Assembly: GCA_030018505.1 (NCBI GenBank) | Contig: JASEHO010000024.1 | Coordinates: 1-15,257, forward strand | Reading direction: 5' to 3' | DNA from: a bacterium | Lineage (GTDB): Bacteria; UBA9089; UBA9088; JAGUXG01 | Length of the DNA: 15,257 nt | Shown here: piece by piece, positions 6,887 to 14,962 of the stretch | Numbering within the stretch: position 1 is the first letter of the stretch | Layout of the letters: every line of letters starts with the position of its first letter | The notes under the pieces: model-generated | What the model saw: the letters and a program-made list of their open reading frames with translations, nothing else | What the model was told of the DNA's origin: nothing | The model's database searches: none | Program-made: the position numbers and the translations under genes

Positions 6887-7681
6887 CTTGTCATATCCTA
6901 ATTGATAATATTCCTTAGGGGTATGGACCCCTTTTTCCGTAGCTATCTTGGTGATTAGCTCAGCAGGAACAAAATCACAGTAGAGTTGTGCAATTGGTGT
7001 TGTTTCTACTATCTCCTTCAAAATCTCTTCAGGACAAAAATGATTCACCTTATAAGTAGATGCCACTAAATAGAAAGGAATGCCCCTTTTATTTGCTAAA
7101 GATGCTAAGGCAAGGCTTCCTTTTATACATATAGCACTTCCTTTTGGAGTAAGGGTATGGACACCCAACAACACACATCTATTTTTTTCTCTCTTAAAGT
7201 TTAACTCACCCTGGCTACGAAATCGGATACCCATAACACCCTGGGACAAAGTAACAATAAGGTCTTTTCTCCATCTTTCCAGCATTCTCTCTACCAAACT
7301 ACTTCCTTGGGTAGTGATGCATACAACCTCTTCTGCTAAAAAGGTCTGAGCCCACTTGACTGTTTCTTTGTCTTTTTCTTCAATCTTTTCACGGAGAGAC
7401 CTGCATATCTCAACAATATCAGCATCAGCACTTTTTTCAACCTCTTTAATGAGAATATTTATACCCTCCACAAGGGGCATAATCTGGGGGGTGCAACCCA
7501 CCACAACCCTCCTGTACCTTTTCAGATGAGACATAACAACATCTGGATTTTTTTTTGAAGGTGAGCTAAATGCGGATTCAAACCCTTCCAATATTTCTTT
7601 TGTAAGTTGGCTCATTCCCTTCTTAAACACCGAATCTATAAGGCGCATCTCCCAGTCTTCTAACGAGGGACACCCATTCAT
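6875..7681 (-). CDS. eIF-2B alpha/beta/delta (ribose-1,5-bisphosphate isomerase family)-like protein
   Basis: This 268-residue soluble protein has a helical N-terminal half and a C-terminal Rossmann-like fold of the eIF-2B/MtnA/R15P-isomerase family. Supporting segments are VVCITTQGSSLVERML (119-134), VLLGVHTLTPKGSAICIKGSLALASLA (170-196), GIPFYLVAS (200-208) and DFVPAELITKIATEKGV (236-252). Enzymatic members carry a catalytic Cys in a TxCNAG-type loop and an Asp in a GAD motif. Here these positions read TTQGSS and GVH (His175), so isomerase activity is unlikely, and a binding or regulatory role is more plausible. The core between the two motifs is also shorter than usual. GGAGGA at 7692-7697 overlaps the stop of the upstream gene, so the two are probably translationally coupled. 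Family assignment is fairly secure; the function is unknown. Confidence 0.78.
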   Translation of the reverse strand: MNGCPSLEDWEMRLIDSVFKKGMSQLTKEILEGFESAFSSPSKKNPDVVMSHLKRYRRVVVGCTPQIMPLVEGINILIKEVEKSADADIVEICRSLREKIEEKDKETVKWAQTFLAEEVVCITTQGSSLVERMLERWRKDLIVTLSQGVMGIRFRSQGELNFKREKNRCVLLGVHTLTPKGSAICIKGSLALASLANKRGIPFYLVASTYKVNHFCPEEILKEIVETTPIAQLYCDFVPAELITKIATEKGVHTPKEYYQLGYDKLLV

Positions 7682-7696
7682 ATTGTCTTATTCCTC

Positions 7697-8182
7697 CTAT
7701 TTTATGGAAATGAGCTCTAAACTTAGAAGATTATCTAAAATGAATACTGTTATCACAAAGAGGAAGGTTGAATATCTGATTCCTATCTCTACCTCTGCCA
7801 ATTCTTTCACCTTTTCTTCTTTAAATATAGGAAGGTTTCTAAATAAAGAAACGGCCTTGCTAAAGAAATCATTATACTTTACAATATGAGTTGGTTGGAA
7901 GATTTTAGACATAATATCCTTTTTCAAAAATTCTATATCGCTCATCCCATCTCCAAAAAACCCCTTTACTATCTCTCTACCTTTAGAGGATGTATGAAAT
8001 GAACCTGCTTCAACGAGGCCATTAAACATAGCCTCAGAGGCTAAAACAGCAATCGGAAGATTCTCTTCCCGGAAAGACTCCCTAATGGATAAGTCTTTAT
8101 ATGCAAAAACTTTTTCTAAGGGAGAAAACAGCTCATCTAATTTCTCATTTACTTTATCAAACGGAAACTCTTTTGTTGTCAT
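7697..8182 (-). CDS. Hypothetical protein, 161 residues
   Basis: I do not recognise this protein. It is mostly charged and helical in character, with a Gly-containing stretch around 65-80 (GREIVKGFFGDGMSD) and a hydrophobic C-terminal segment at about 138-158 (STFLFVITVFILDN and onward) that could be a membrane anchor or a buried helix. There is no signal peptide. The gene follows a near-consensus promoter at 8240-8267 and is transcribed first in a two-gene unit with the eIF-2B-like gene, whose ribosome binding site overlaps its stop codon. No convincing Shine-Dalgarno sequence precedes ATG 8182. The ORF is real by operon logic (promoter plus coupling). A role as partner of the eIF-2B-like protein is a guess based only on position. 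Confidence 0.72.
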   Translation of the reverse strand: MTTKEFPFDKVNEKLDELFSPLEKVFAYKDLSIRESFREENLPIAVLASEAMFNGLVEAGSFHTSSKGREIVKGFFGDGMSDIEFLKKDIMSKIFQPTHIVKYNDFFSKAVSLFRNLPIFKEEKVKELAEVEIGIRYSTFLFVITVFILDNLLSLELISIK

Positions 8183-8202
8183 AACAAATAGGTAGGTTAA
8201 CT

Positions 8203-8225
8203 ACAAAGGCATAAAATACCCTTGT
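8203..8225. promoter_or_regulatory. Inverted repeat in the leader of the 161-residue protein gene
   Basis: ACAAAGG (8203-8209) and CCCTTGT (8219-8225) form an inverted repeat with one mismatch around a nine-base AT-rich centre. It lies between the predicted transcription start (~8233) and the ATG at 8182, so it could be a repressor operator or a leader hairpin. Evidence is symmetry and position only. Confidence 0.35.
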
Positions 8226-8239
8226 CTTAATTTAATTAA

Positions 8240-8267
8240 ATTATAATCATTTTTTTTCTGTTGTCAA
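8240..8267 (-). promoter_or_regulatory. Near-consensus sigma-70 promoter, minus strand
   Basis: On the minus strand TTGACA (8262-8267) and TATAAT (8240-8245) both match consensus exactly, with a 16-base spacer that includes a run of eight A residues. The transcript would start near 8233, giving a leader of about 50 bases before ATG 8182. This is the best promoter in the window and probably drives the 161-residue protein and eIF-2B-like genes. Confidence 0.75.
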
Positions 8268-8282
8268 GAAAATTCTTTATCT

Positions 8283-8333
8283 AGTAAAATGAAAATGCCC
8301 TATTTTTAGCAAAGTAGAAATGGGAATTTTACT
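8283..8333 (-). terminator. Imperfect inverted repeat after the PorV-like gene, possible terminator
   Basis: AGTAAAAT (8283-8290) pairs with ATTTTACT (8326-8333), with CCC at 8298-8300 opposite GGG at 8322-8324 inside the loop. It begins directly after the PorV-like stop codon (8335-8337, minus strand). The stem is AT-rich and no clear T-run follows on the minus strand, so it is a weak terminator candidate. Confidence 0.3.
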
Positions 8334-8334
8334 T

Positions 8335-9303
8335 CTACTCCTCAGGTAGGAAGGAGAAGCAGAGGGATAGGTTAGTTATGTTCCCCAAGTCTCCATATGG
8401 TGAGAAGGATATATCAGCTAAAATATTTCTTATATTTATTCCCATACCCAAAGATATTCCAGAGCCTATATCCTGTCCGTTTGAGTAGCCAGCCCGCAGA
8501 TATAGTTTGTCTAAGACCTTGTGCTCTATGCCAAGCCTGGCTATTATTGGGCTGTCTATGGACTTGTCAATTTGGGAGGAGATAATCAGGGTATTCTCAA
8601 GGAGCTTAAGGCTTGCCCCACCACGAAGGGTTATAGGCAAATCTTCATTTTTGCTGATAAACTTGATTCCCTTTCCTATGTTGGAAAGCCCCATTCCCAG
8701 ACTGAGACCAGGAAGCCCAGTGTCAAAAAGAAGACCAAGATCAAAGCAGGCAGTATTTGCGGATTTATCATCAAGCTTCTCTCTTATCAGCCTTAAGGTG
8801 CTGCCAAGTAATAAATCTGGGCTAACCTCTCTGCCATAGCCTAAGGTCAGAGCCACATCATAGCAGGAGAAGTCATCTACTTTAGAGGTTGTGTCTATTG
8901 TCCTTGCTATCTTTGGGCTATGGAGAAATAATAGGTTTGCTCCAAAACCTGCTGGGCTTTCCTCAAAGTGATGGGTATATGAGATACTTTCCAGACCTAT
9001 TCCAGCTAAGCCTGCCTTATGGAACATACCCAGCCTCTTTCCCTTTATATTGGCTAATCCTGCTGGATTCAACAAAACAGCATTCTCATCATCAGCCAGG
9101 CCAACATAAGCTCCAGCCATAGCCTCTTGTCTTGGACCTCCTCCCATCTTCAGAAACTGTAAGGGTGCTGTAGCAATGTATTTGGACTGTCCAAATGCTA
9201 TACACGGCAATAGTAAGAGCAAAAGTATGCCTTTCATCAGAGTCGCAGAAAATTCATTGCAAATTGCAAAATTATCATTTATCATTTCAAATTTGATCTT
9301 CAT
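8335..9303 (-). CDS. PorV/PorQ-family (UPF0164-like) outer membrane beta-barrel protein
   Basis: The N-terminus of the mature protein carries the family signature: FLKMGGGPRQEAMAGAYVGL, then ADDENAVLLNPAGLA, followed by alternating beta strands ending near FSFLPEE. PorV and PorQ are outer membrane components of the type IX secretion system, and UPF0164-type relatives are common in bacteria without it. Two starts are possible. ATG 9303 gives 322 residues and overlaps the upstream stop as ATGA, but its first 22 residues derive from AT-rich repetitive-looking sequence. ATG 9237 (Met23) starts directly with a signal peptide, MKGILLLLLLPCIAFGQ. Neither has a good ribosome binding site. I kept the coupled start; the secreted product is the same if the signal peptide is cut after residue ~38. 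Its location just behind a surface protein with a sorting-type C-terminus suggests a functional pair. Confidence 0.85.
   Translation of the reverse strand: MKIKFEMINDNFAICNEFSATLMKGILLLLLLPCIAFGQSKYIATAPLQFLKMGGGPRQEAMAGAYVGLADDENAVLLNPAGLANIKGKRLGMFHKAGLAGIGLESISYTHHFEESPAGFGANLLFLHSPKIARTIDTTSKVDDFSCYDVALTLGYGREVSPDLLLGSTLRLIREKLDDKSANTACFDLGLLFDTGLPGLSLGMGLSNIGKGIKFISKNEDLPITLRGGASLKLLENTLIISSQIDKSIDSPIIARLGIEHKVLDKLYLRAGYSNGQDIGSGISLGMGINIRNILADISFSPYGDLGNITNLSLCFSFLPEE
9238..9303. other. AT-rich repetitive segment between two coupled genes
   Basis: The 66 bases between the ATGA overlap (9300-9303) and the signal-peptide ATG (9237) contain short tandem near-repeats: ATTGCAA twice in a row and ATTATCATTTATCATTT. 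Composition is unlike the flanking coding sequence. It looks like spacer sequence that happens to be open, which favours the downstream start, but translation across it cannot be excluded. Confidence 0.4.
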
Positions 9304-12300
9304 CTTATTATCACCACAATTCCCTTCTGGGTTTTTCCAGAAGAATCCTCTGCCAGCCAGATATACATCCCTGAGGCAACCTCTTCACCTGCCTGATTGT
9401 CTGTCTTCCACTCTGTGCCTGTAACCTCTCTTACTAATTGACCTGTTATGGTAAATATTTTGAGCCTTTGTGGTGCACCTGTAAAATGCACCTCTTTAAC
9501 CTTACAAGGATTAGGATAGAGACCAACATTAAGCGACTGGGCAGAGCCAAGCCCTATCCTGAATCTACCAGGAGAGGTAATATCAGCCTTCACCATATTA
9601 TTATTCAGATCAACACTACTCTTTAATTGTTTCCAGCTTGAGTCTCTCAATTCAAATATGGCTAAGTTCTCCTCTGTCTTATCATTAAACTGGTCAGTAT
9701 AAGAAATAAAGAGCGTTGCCGGTAAGCTGGTCATCTCTGTAGCTGGCATACTCTTTTTTATAGCCTTTATCTTGCGAACAGTATCAGATAGCCCTGGCAG
9801 GCTTCTGTCAAACCCTGGAAGAGATGCCCCATCCATCTCCTCAACAGTAACAATTATAGGCTCAGAGATCTCTTGCATCTTTATCTTTGTTGGAGAGAAT
9901 GTAACCTCGCTCTTGTCTGTTATCTCTTTTGAGGAGATACCCAAGTTTTTGATAGAAACAGTTAGACTGCCCCTTATGCCCTCTCTTGATGGGTCGCTCG
10001 GAATAAGCTCAATCATCGCTGTTGTCTCCGTATTGGGTAGGTTTATTCCAGATTGCCAGAAGACCTCCCTTTGACCTGGAGCAAAATAGCTTACACCTGT
10101 GAGACTTCCCTCTTTTCCATCATATTTCAGGGTAACTGTCGCTTGCTCTCCATCTCCATCCTCTAAATCAAAGCCCAGTTTTATCATTCCAGAATTGCCA
10201 TAAGCCTTAAGATTCTTTACCACTGGCAGATAGTTCAGGTTGTTAAGGAGAAATGAGCCAATAGATGATGTGCCAATAATGAAAGGGTCGAAAGGAGTTA
10301 TCCTAAACCAAACAACAGTCCTTGTCTGGGGAAGGTCAAGGTCTGAGCTCCAGGAGAATATATTCTGGATGCCAGAGGTTGAAGCCAGGAGATTTTCCTT
10401 GTTGCCACCAGTTGCCTCTTTCCAGGTTAACCCATCCAATGAGTATTCAGCCTGAATTTTCCCTGTGTCTCCATCTGGATCATAAAGGGTATAAGCAATA
10501 TTCACTGTCCTTGCCCCTTGTGTCAATGAGATTATCTGGCAATAGGGCTGGCTATTCCTCGCTCCTTGTGTCAACTGGTAGAGATAGACAAGACCAGCCT
10601 TGTTCCCTATCAAGATGTCCTTCTTGCCATCGTTGTTATAATCCAAAACAAAGGCAGTGGCATTCTCTCCAACATCTACCTCTTCACTATTAACCTTTAT
10701 CTTTGTTCCATAGTCAAATTGAGGTGTGTCTATCCCATAGTTCAAAAAGAGCCAGAGACAGCCTTCATTATCGCCGACAATCAAATCTTCCTTGCCGTTT
10801 CCATTCCAATCAATAAAAGCTGGAGCAGAATAACCTGAAACCTTAAGGGGTGTAGAGCCAGTTCCAACAAAAACCTTTGTTACAGTTGAAAAACTGGGCT
10901 GCTCATCTGTGCCTGTGTTTAGGTATATCCAGAGATACCCCTGCTTATCTCCGACCAGAATATCCTTCTTGTTATCCTTGTTCCAATCAATAACCCTCGG
11001 CACAATATTGCTTCCAACATCAAGGGCTGACTCTGCAGAAACTACAGTCTTTCTTTCAAATATTGGCGGTCTATCCTGTTCGCCTCTATTCCTGAAAAGG
11101 ATAATATCACCAAACTGATTGCCACAAAGAATGTCATAATAACCATCGTTGTTGTAGTCGCATATCTCTGGTATAGAATAGGACTTACACTTGATTGGGA
11201 CTATGGTAGAGGTGCTTTTCTCTTGAAGCCGTAAGCTGTTTGTAAAGACAGGATTTTTCTCTGATCCAGAGTTTAGAAAGAAATTTAAGTAGCCATCACT
11301 GTCTCCTATAATTAGATCCTTTTTGAGTGTGGCTGATGGTGCAGAGTATGCTCCAACATCAAGGTTTTCTCCGTGTGCCTGGATAGGAGGAAGCATCACC
11401 TCAAGGCCGTTGTTGACAAAGAAGACATCTGTCTTTTTTGTTTCACCCTTTCCGCTTGGGTCAAATGGGGTTATCCTGAAGGTAAGATTGCCCTGGATAT
11501 AGCCAATATCCTTCACAGAGTCCCAGACAAAGATATGATTTTTTCCAGCTGGAGAAGAGGCGAGCCCCTCCTTTCCCTCGCCTCCAGCTCCAGCTGTTGC
11601 CTCATACCAAGAGATGTCATCCCTTGAGTACTCAGGCAGTATTCTTACTGTGTCAAAATCTTCATCAACTAATGTATAGGAGATATTTACTTTTCCTGAT
11701 TGCAAGCCTTGCGGTGTATCAACGGTTACTATAGGAAGGGAGTTTGAAAATGTTGATAGATACAAAGAGATATGGCCATTCTCTCTTCCAGCAACTATAT
11801 CTAAGCTGCTATTTTTGTCCCAGTCGCATAAACTGGGAGCGGCACAACCACCAACATTGATGTCCTGGCCATTAGATAATTTCAGTCTTTTTCCACTTGA
11901 GAAAGATGGATTTTTATCTGTGCCTTGATTGATAAAAAGCCAGATTGTGCCGTCCTGGACACCAACTAAGAGGTCCTTCTTGCCATCCTTATTATAGTCA
12001 ATAACAAAAGGCGAGGAAGAGTTTCCAACATTTGTTAGAATAGTGGTCGGCTCAGAGAAGATAGGAGCCTCATCTGTATTTATATTGGAAAATAGCCGAA
12101 TATCTCCATATCTATCGCCGATAAGGAGGTCCTTCTTGCCATCGTTGTTGTAATCAATGACGCAAGGTGTGGCATTATAGCCAATATTAATTGGCACATT
12201 ACCTGATTTCACCGCATAGGTGCCTTTGTTGAATATTGGGGCATCGTCTGTGCCTGAGTTTATAAAGACCCAGATATAGCCATATGCATCCCCAACAATC

Positions 12301-13523
12301 AGGTCTTTTTTGTAGTCATTGTTCCAATCACAAGGATAGGGGCTGGTAGATTTTAGCTTGATTTCAGAGGTTGTTGTTCCTGTCTTTTCCAAAAAGAAGA
12401 ACTCACCAGTGAATAGCGGATCTTCGTCCTTGCCTGAGTTTAGAAATAGAGCCACCCGACCAAACTCCTCTCCCACAACAATATCCTTCTTGCCATCATT
12501 ATTCCAGTCAATCACCTGTGGTTTTGAGTAGCCGCCTATGTTTATTGGTTCTGGATCTCCATCAACATACTGAGAGGCATTAAAGCTTGGAGGCTCGCTC
12601 GGAGAATGGTTTGTGTTGATGAAAAGCCGAATATTTCCATAAGCCTCTCCAACAATCAAATCCTTTCCACCATCATTATTCCAATCTACGATAAAGGGAG
12701 AGGCAAATGCCCCAATATCTATATCTGCTCCAGAAACCTTTATTGTCTCGGCCTTGAGAAATTTGGGAATATATGTTCCAGTTCCGAGAGTCTCTGTGCC
12801 CCTTGGGAAAAGAAGGATATTTCCTGTCTCATTGCCACAAATTAAGTCCTTTTTCCCATCGCCATTCCAATCAGTTATTACTGGTTTTGCGTATTGCCCA
12901 ACATCTAATGTCTGGCTTCCCACTAAGGTTAGGGTTCCCTCTGAGAATATCGGCATATCCTGCCTGCCTATATTTTTGAAGAACCAGACCTGGCCATGTT
13001 TGTCGCCAAGAAATAGGTCTGGCAGGTTATCTTCATCAATATCAAAAAGATAGGGTGCAGAGTAGTCTTTGCTGATAACCAAATCATTTGCTCGTAATTC
13101 TTGAGCCTGTTCAAATACAGGGGCTGTGTTTTCTGTCATAGGATTGATAGCCTTGGCTACTAAAACCTTGCCATTAGCTCCTCCAATCAAAAGGTCATAG
13201 TGCTTTTGTGCGTCAAAATTACAGGGGTGTGGCACAGCATATCCTCCATCCATCTTAAATGGCACACCACCTATATCAATCTTTTCTCCCTTATTAAAGG
13301 ATGGAGAGTCATCTGTGCCTATATTCTTATAAAACCAGATGTAGCCTGCGCTGTCGCCTATGACAATATCCTTCTTTCCATCAAGATTCCAGTCAATTGT
13401 AGCAGGTGAGCCATTATAGCCGACTTTAAGCACCTTCTTTTCTACCTTAAGCTCAGTAGTAAATTGTGGAGAGCCTGCCAGGACAATTTTCGCCATAAGT
13501 AACAAAAAGAGGATTTTTCTCAT
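9300..13523 (-). CDS. Secreted VCBS/FG-GAP repeat surface protein with C-terminal sorting-type domain
   Basis: This 1407-residue protein begins with a signal peptide (MRKILFLLLMAKIVLAG, cut near residue 16/17). About ten VCBS/FG-GAP-like repeats span 38-590 and five more 710-990. Each is ~45-55 residues with a calcium-type loop such as DWNNDGKKDLIVG followed by G.I.LF.N.G and ending PxF. Repeat 2 (102-113) and the first repeat of the second block (732-742) have degenerate loops. Ig-like domains lie at ~597-706, ~992-1095 and ~1098-1192; the first two share SYTL/AYTL, EYS, and FRITPFDP motifs. Residues ~1328-1407 (LYPNP, LKIFTITGQLV, ASGMYIW, KGIVVIIR) match type IX/FlgD-like C-terminal domains. 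Role: probable calcium-stabilised extracellular binding or adhesion protein. Only a weak ribosome binding site (AAAGAG) and no clear promoter precede ATG 13523. It is coupled to the PorV-like gene by ATGA. Confidence 0.92.
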   Translation of the reverse strand: MRKILFLLLMAKIVLAGSPQFTTELKVEKKVLKVGYNGSPATIDWNLDGKKDIVIGDSAGYIWFYKNIGTDDSPSFNKGEKIDIGGVPFKMDGGYAVPHPCNFDAQKHYDLLIGGANGKVLVAKAINPMTENTAPVFEQAQELRANDLVISKDYSAPYLFDIDEDNLPDLFLGDKHGQVWFFKNIGRQDMPIFSEGTLTLVGSQTLDVGQYAKPVITDWNGDGKKDLICGNETGNILLFPRGTETLGTGTYIPKFLKAETIKVSGADIDIGAFASPFIVDWNNDGGKDLIVGEAYGNIRLFINTNHSPSEPPSFNASQYVDGDPEPINIGGYSKPQVIDWNNDGKKDIVVGEEFGRVALFLNSGKDEDPLFTGEFFFLEKTGTTTSEIKLKSTSPYPCDWNNDYKKDLIVGDAYGYIWVFINSGTDDAPIFNKGTYAVKSGNVPINIGYNATPCVIDYNNDGKKDLLIGDRYGDIRLFSNINTDEAPIFSEPTTILTNVGNSSSPFVIDYNKDGKKDLLVGVQDGTIWLFINQGTDKNPSFSSGKRLKLSNGQDINVGGCAAPSLCDWDKNSSLDIVAGRENGHISLYLSTFSNSLPIVTVDTPQGLQSGKVNISYTLVDEDFDTVRILPEYSRDDISWYEATAGAGGEGKEGLASSPAGKNHIFVWDSVKDIGYIQGNLTFRITPFDPSGKGETKKTDVFFVNNGLEVMLPPIQAHGENLDVGAYSAPSATLKKDLIIGDSDGYLNFFLNSGSEKNPVFTNSLRLQEKSTSTIVPIKCKSYSIPEICDYNNDGYYDILCGNQFGDIILFRNRGEQDRPPIFERKTVVSAESALDVGSNIVPRVIDWNKDNKKDILVGDKQGYLWIYLNTGTDEQPSFSTVTKVFVGTGSTPLKVSGYSAPAFIDWNGNGKEDLIVGDNEGCLWLFLNYGIDTPQFDYGTKIKVNSEEVDVGENATAFVLDYNNDGKKDILIGNKAGLVYLYQLTQGARNSQPYCQIISLTQGARTVNIAYTLYDPDGDTGKIQAEYSLDGLTWKEATGGNKENLLASTSGIQNIFSWSSDLDLPQTRTVVWFRITPFDPFIIGTSSIGSFLLNNLNYLPVVKNLKAYGNSGMIKLGFDLEDGDGEQATVTLKYDGKEGSLTGVSYFAPGQREVFWQSGINLPNTETTAMIELIPSDPSREGIRGSLTVSIKNLGISSKEITDKSEVTFSPTKIKMQEISEPIIVTVEEMDGASLPGFDRSLPGLSDTVRKIKAIKKSMPATEMTSLPATLFISYTDQFNDKTEENLAIFELRDSSWKQLKSSVDLNNNMVKADITSPGRFRIGLGSAQSLNVGLYPNPCKVKEVHFTGAPQRLKIFTITGQLVREVTGTEWKTDNQAGEEVASGMYIWLAEDSSGKTQKGIVVIIR

Positions 13524-13599
13524 CTCTTTATATACATCGGCATTTTTTGAAAAAGACTTAAAGGAAATTTTTTATAAAGAGAGGTTTATGGGCAATAAA

Positions 13600-13625
13600 A
13601 AAAGGGGACCCGAGGGTCCCCTTTT
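13600..13625 (-). terminator. Intrinsic terminator of the porin-like gene
   Basis: AAAGGGGACCC (13601-13611) and GGGTCCCCTTT (13614-13624) are perfectly complementary, and 13600/13625 add an A-T pair, giving a GC-rich stem with a tight loop. On the minus strand the stem is followed by seven T residues (complement of the A-run ending at 13603), typical of rho-independent termination. It lies 22 bases past the stop of the porin-like gene and separates it from the repeat-protein gene. Confidence 0.9.
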
Positions 13626-13646
13626 ACTTTCACTCTCCCTTTTGAA

Positions 13647-14939
13647 TTAGAACTTGGTTACGAGCTGGCACTTGAGCATTGAGGCTGGGTCTCCGTCTTT
13701 CTTGGTAGCATCTCCTGGGCTGAATCTGGCATAGATGAGATCAATATTGGTTTTGTCATTATATTTGTAGGTGCAGGTCAGGTCTATTTCACTGCCAAGG
13801 GCATCCTTTTTGTCTGCACCAACAGCAATCTTCTCAGCTGAAGTGAACCTTGTGTAGCTTACTCCAAGGGTTATATCAGAGAGTGCATCAGGCTGGATGG
13901 ATCCGTTCACATTGATAATCTTGCGACCACTATTGGCGGCATTAGCAGGAAACTTAAGAACACCCTCAACCTGCATTGCTGAGAAGTAGTTGAGATTTGG
14001 TAATATCCCTGTGTAGTTGCCTACTGTAGTTGTGGAATTCTCTTTATCACCAGATATACTCATATAGCTTCCCTCAAGGGCTACATCACCAAGACCAGGG
14101 ATCTCTGTCTTATAGCCACCGCCGAGCCTTAAGGCATTGGCTTTTCTGTCTGCACCTGCGGCTGTATCTGTTCCAGACTGCTTGGCATACTCAAAGAAGT
14201 AGTTGACTGTAGAGGCTATCTTCATTGAGCCATCAACCTTGACGCCCAAGACATTGTTTATATCCCTCGAGTCCTTATTGGGGTTATTTGCAACCTGCCT
14301 CAGGTAATAGCCGCAAAGATTAGTCTTACCAACAGGCATAGGTAATGGATAGCATCCCCGTATCCCTTTGATAGTTGTATCTGTATCGCCATTATTGGCA
14401 CTATTATCCTCAGTCTGCAGAGCACATATTCCGGTAAGAACAAGGTCATTGTAGGTTGCTTTAACTACCTTAGCATTAATAGAGTCTGTATAAAGCACAA
14501 GCTCTCTATTTAATTTACCTATTCCCTGTCTTCCGAGAGTTAAATCAATCTCTGCTGGTAGGGTATCACCAAGGATATTCTTAATGGCCAGGTATGCGTG
14601 TCTTACTTGTGTCGCACCTTCAATAGTCGTAATAGTTGATCTACTCCCTATATTACTCCAGTTTGCATCTCCATACTGAAGATTGAGATGGGCAGTTATG
14701 CCTTCAGAGAGCTTAGAGTTCATATTCACCCTGACCCTTGTTCTTCCTACAACATCATCATCTGCATAGGTACTCGGAGTACCATTTTTGTCATAGTTTT
14801 TGAAATCCACTGTGTTGTTCGTCTTAACATCCTTTGCCAGTATCTCGCCTGATACATTTACATCTGGCATCTTTATACCTGCCAGAACTGGTGTGGCTAA
14901 AAAAGCCACAACTGCTGAAAGAAGATATATCTTCTTCAT
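13647..14939 (-). CDS. Porin-like outer membrane beta-barrel protein
   Basis: This 430-residue protein has a clear signal peptide (MKKIYLLSAVVAFLATPVLAG, cut after Ala20) and a mature part of alternating polar/hydrophobic strands with Gly, Tyr and Asn-rich turns. The last residue is Phe (CQLVTKF), the usual recognition signal of BAM-assembled barrels. Segments such as ARVRVNMNSKLSEG-type strands near 66-80 and DLTLGRQGIGKLNREL (153-168) resemble porins of the alginate-export/general porin type, but I cannot assign a substrate. A strong ribosome binding site (GGAGGA, 14945-14950, five bases from the ATG), a promoter with perfect -35 and a strong terminator indicate an independent, probably highly expressed gene. 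It is likely a major outer membrane channel. A scattered set of cysteines (for example in GICAL, GCYPL and LCGYY) is unusual for a barrel. Confidence 0.85.
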   Translation of the reverse strand: MKKIYLLSAVVAFLATPVLAGIKMPDVNVSGEILAKDVKTNNTVDFKNYDKNGTPSTYADDDVVGRTRVRVNMNSKLSEGITAHLNLQYGDANWSNIGSRSTITTIEGATQVRHAYLAIKNILGDTLPAEIDLTLGRQGIGKLNRELVLYTDSINAKVVKATYNDLVLTGICALQTEDNSANNGDTDTTIKGIRGCYPLPMPVGKTNLCGYYLRQVANNPNKDSRDINNVLGVKVDGSMKIASTVNYFFEYAKQSGTDTAAGADRKANALRLGGGYKTEIPGLGDVALEGSYMSISGDKENSTTTVGNYTGILPNLNYFSAMQVEGVLKFPANAANSGRKIINVNGSIQPDALSDITLGVSYTRFTSAEKIAVGADKKDALGSEIDLTCTYKYNDKTNIDLIYARFSPGDATKKDGDPASMLKCQLVTKF

Positions 14940-14962
14940 TTAATTCCTCCTTATTTTAGATT

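Noticed and set aside
8204..8215. A three-codon leader peptide (ATG CCT TTG TAG on the minus strand) ahead of the 161-residue protein gene.
   Set aside because: It is too short to distinguish from chance; it overlaps an inverted repeat that explains the sequence equally well.
8507..13409. Many plus-strand open frames of 60-120 codons opposite the PorV-like and repeat-protein genes.
   Set aside because: They are antisense shadows of strongly supported minus-strand genes, and their periodic look comes from the VCBS repeats.
13524..13599. A promoter for the 1407-residue protein on the minus strand (TATATA near 13528-13534 or TATAAA near 13571-13577).
   Set aside because: No -35 element at acceptable spacing could be paired with either, and the first lies too close to the ATG.
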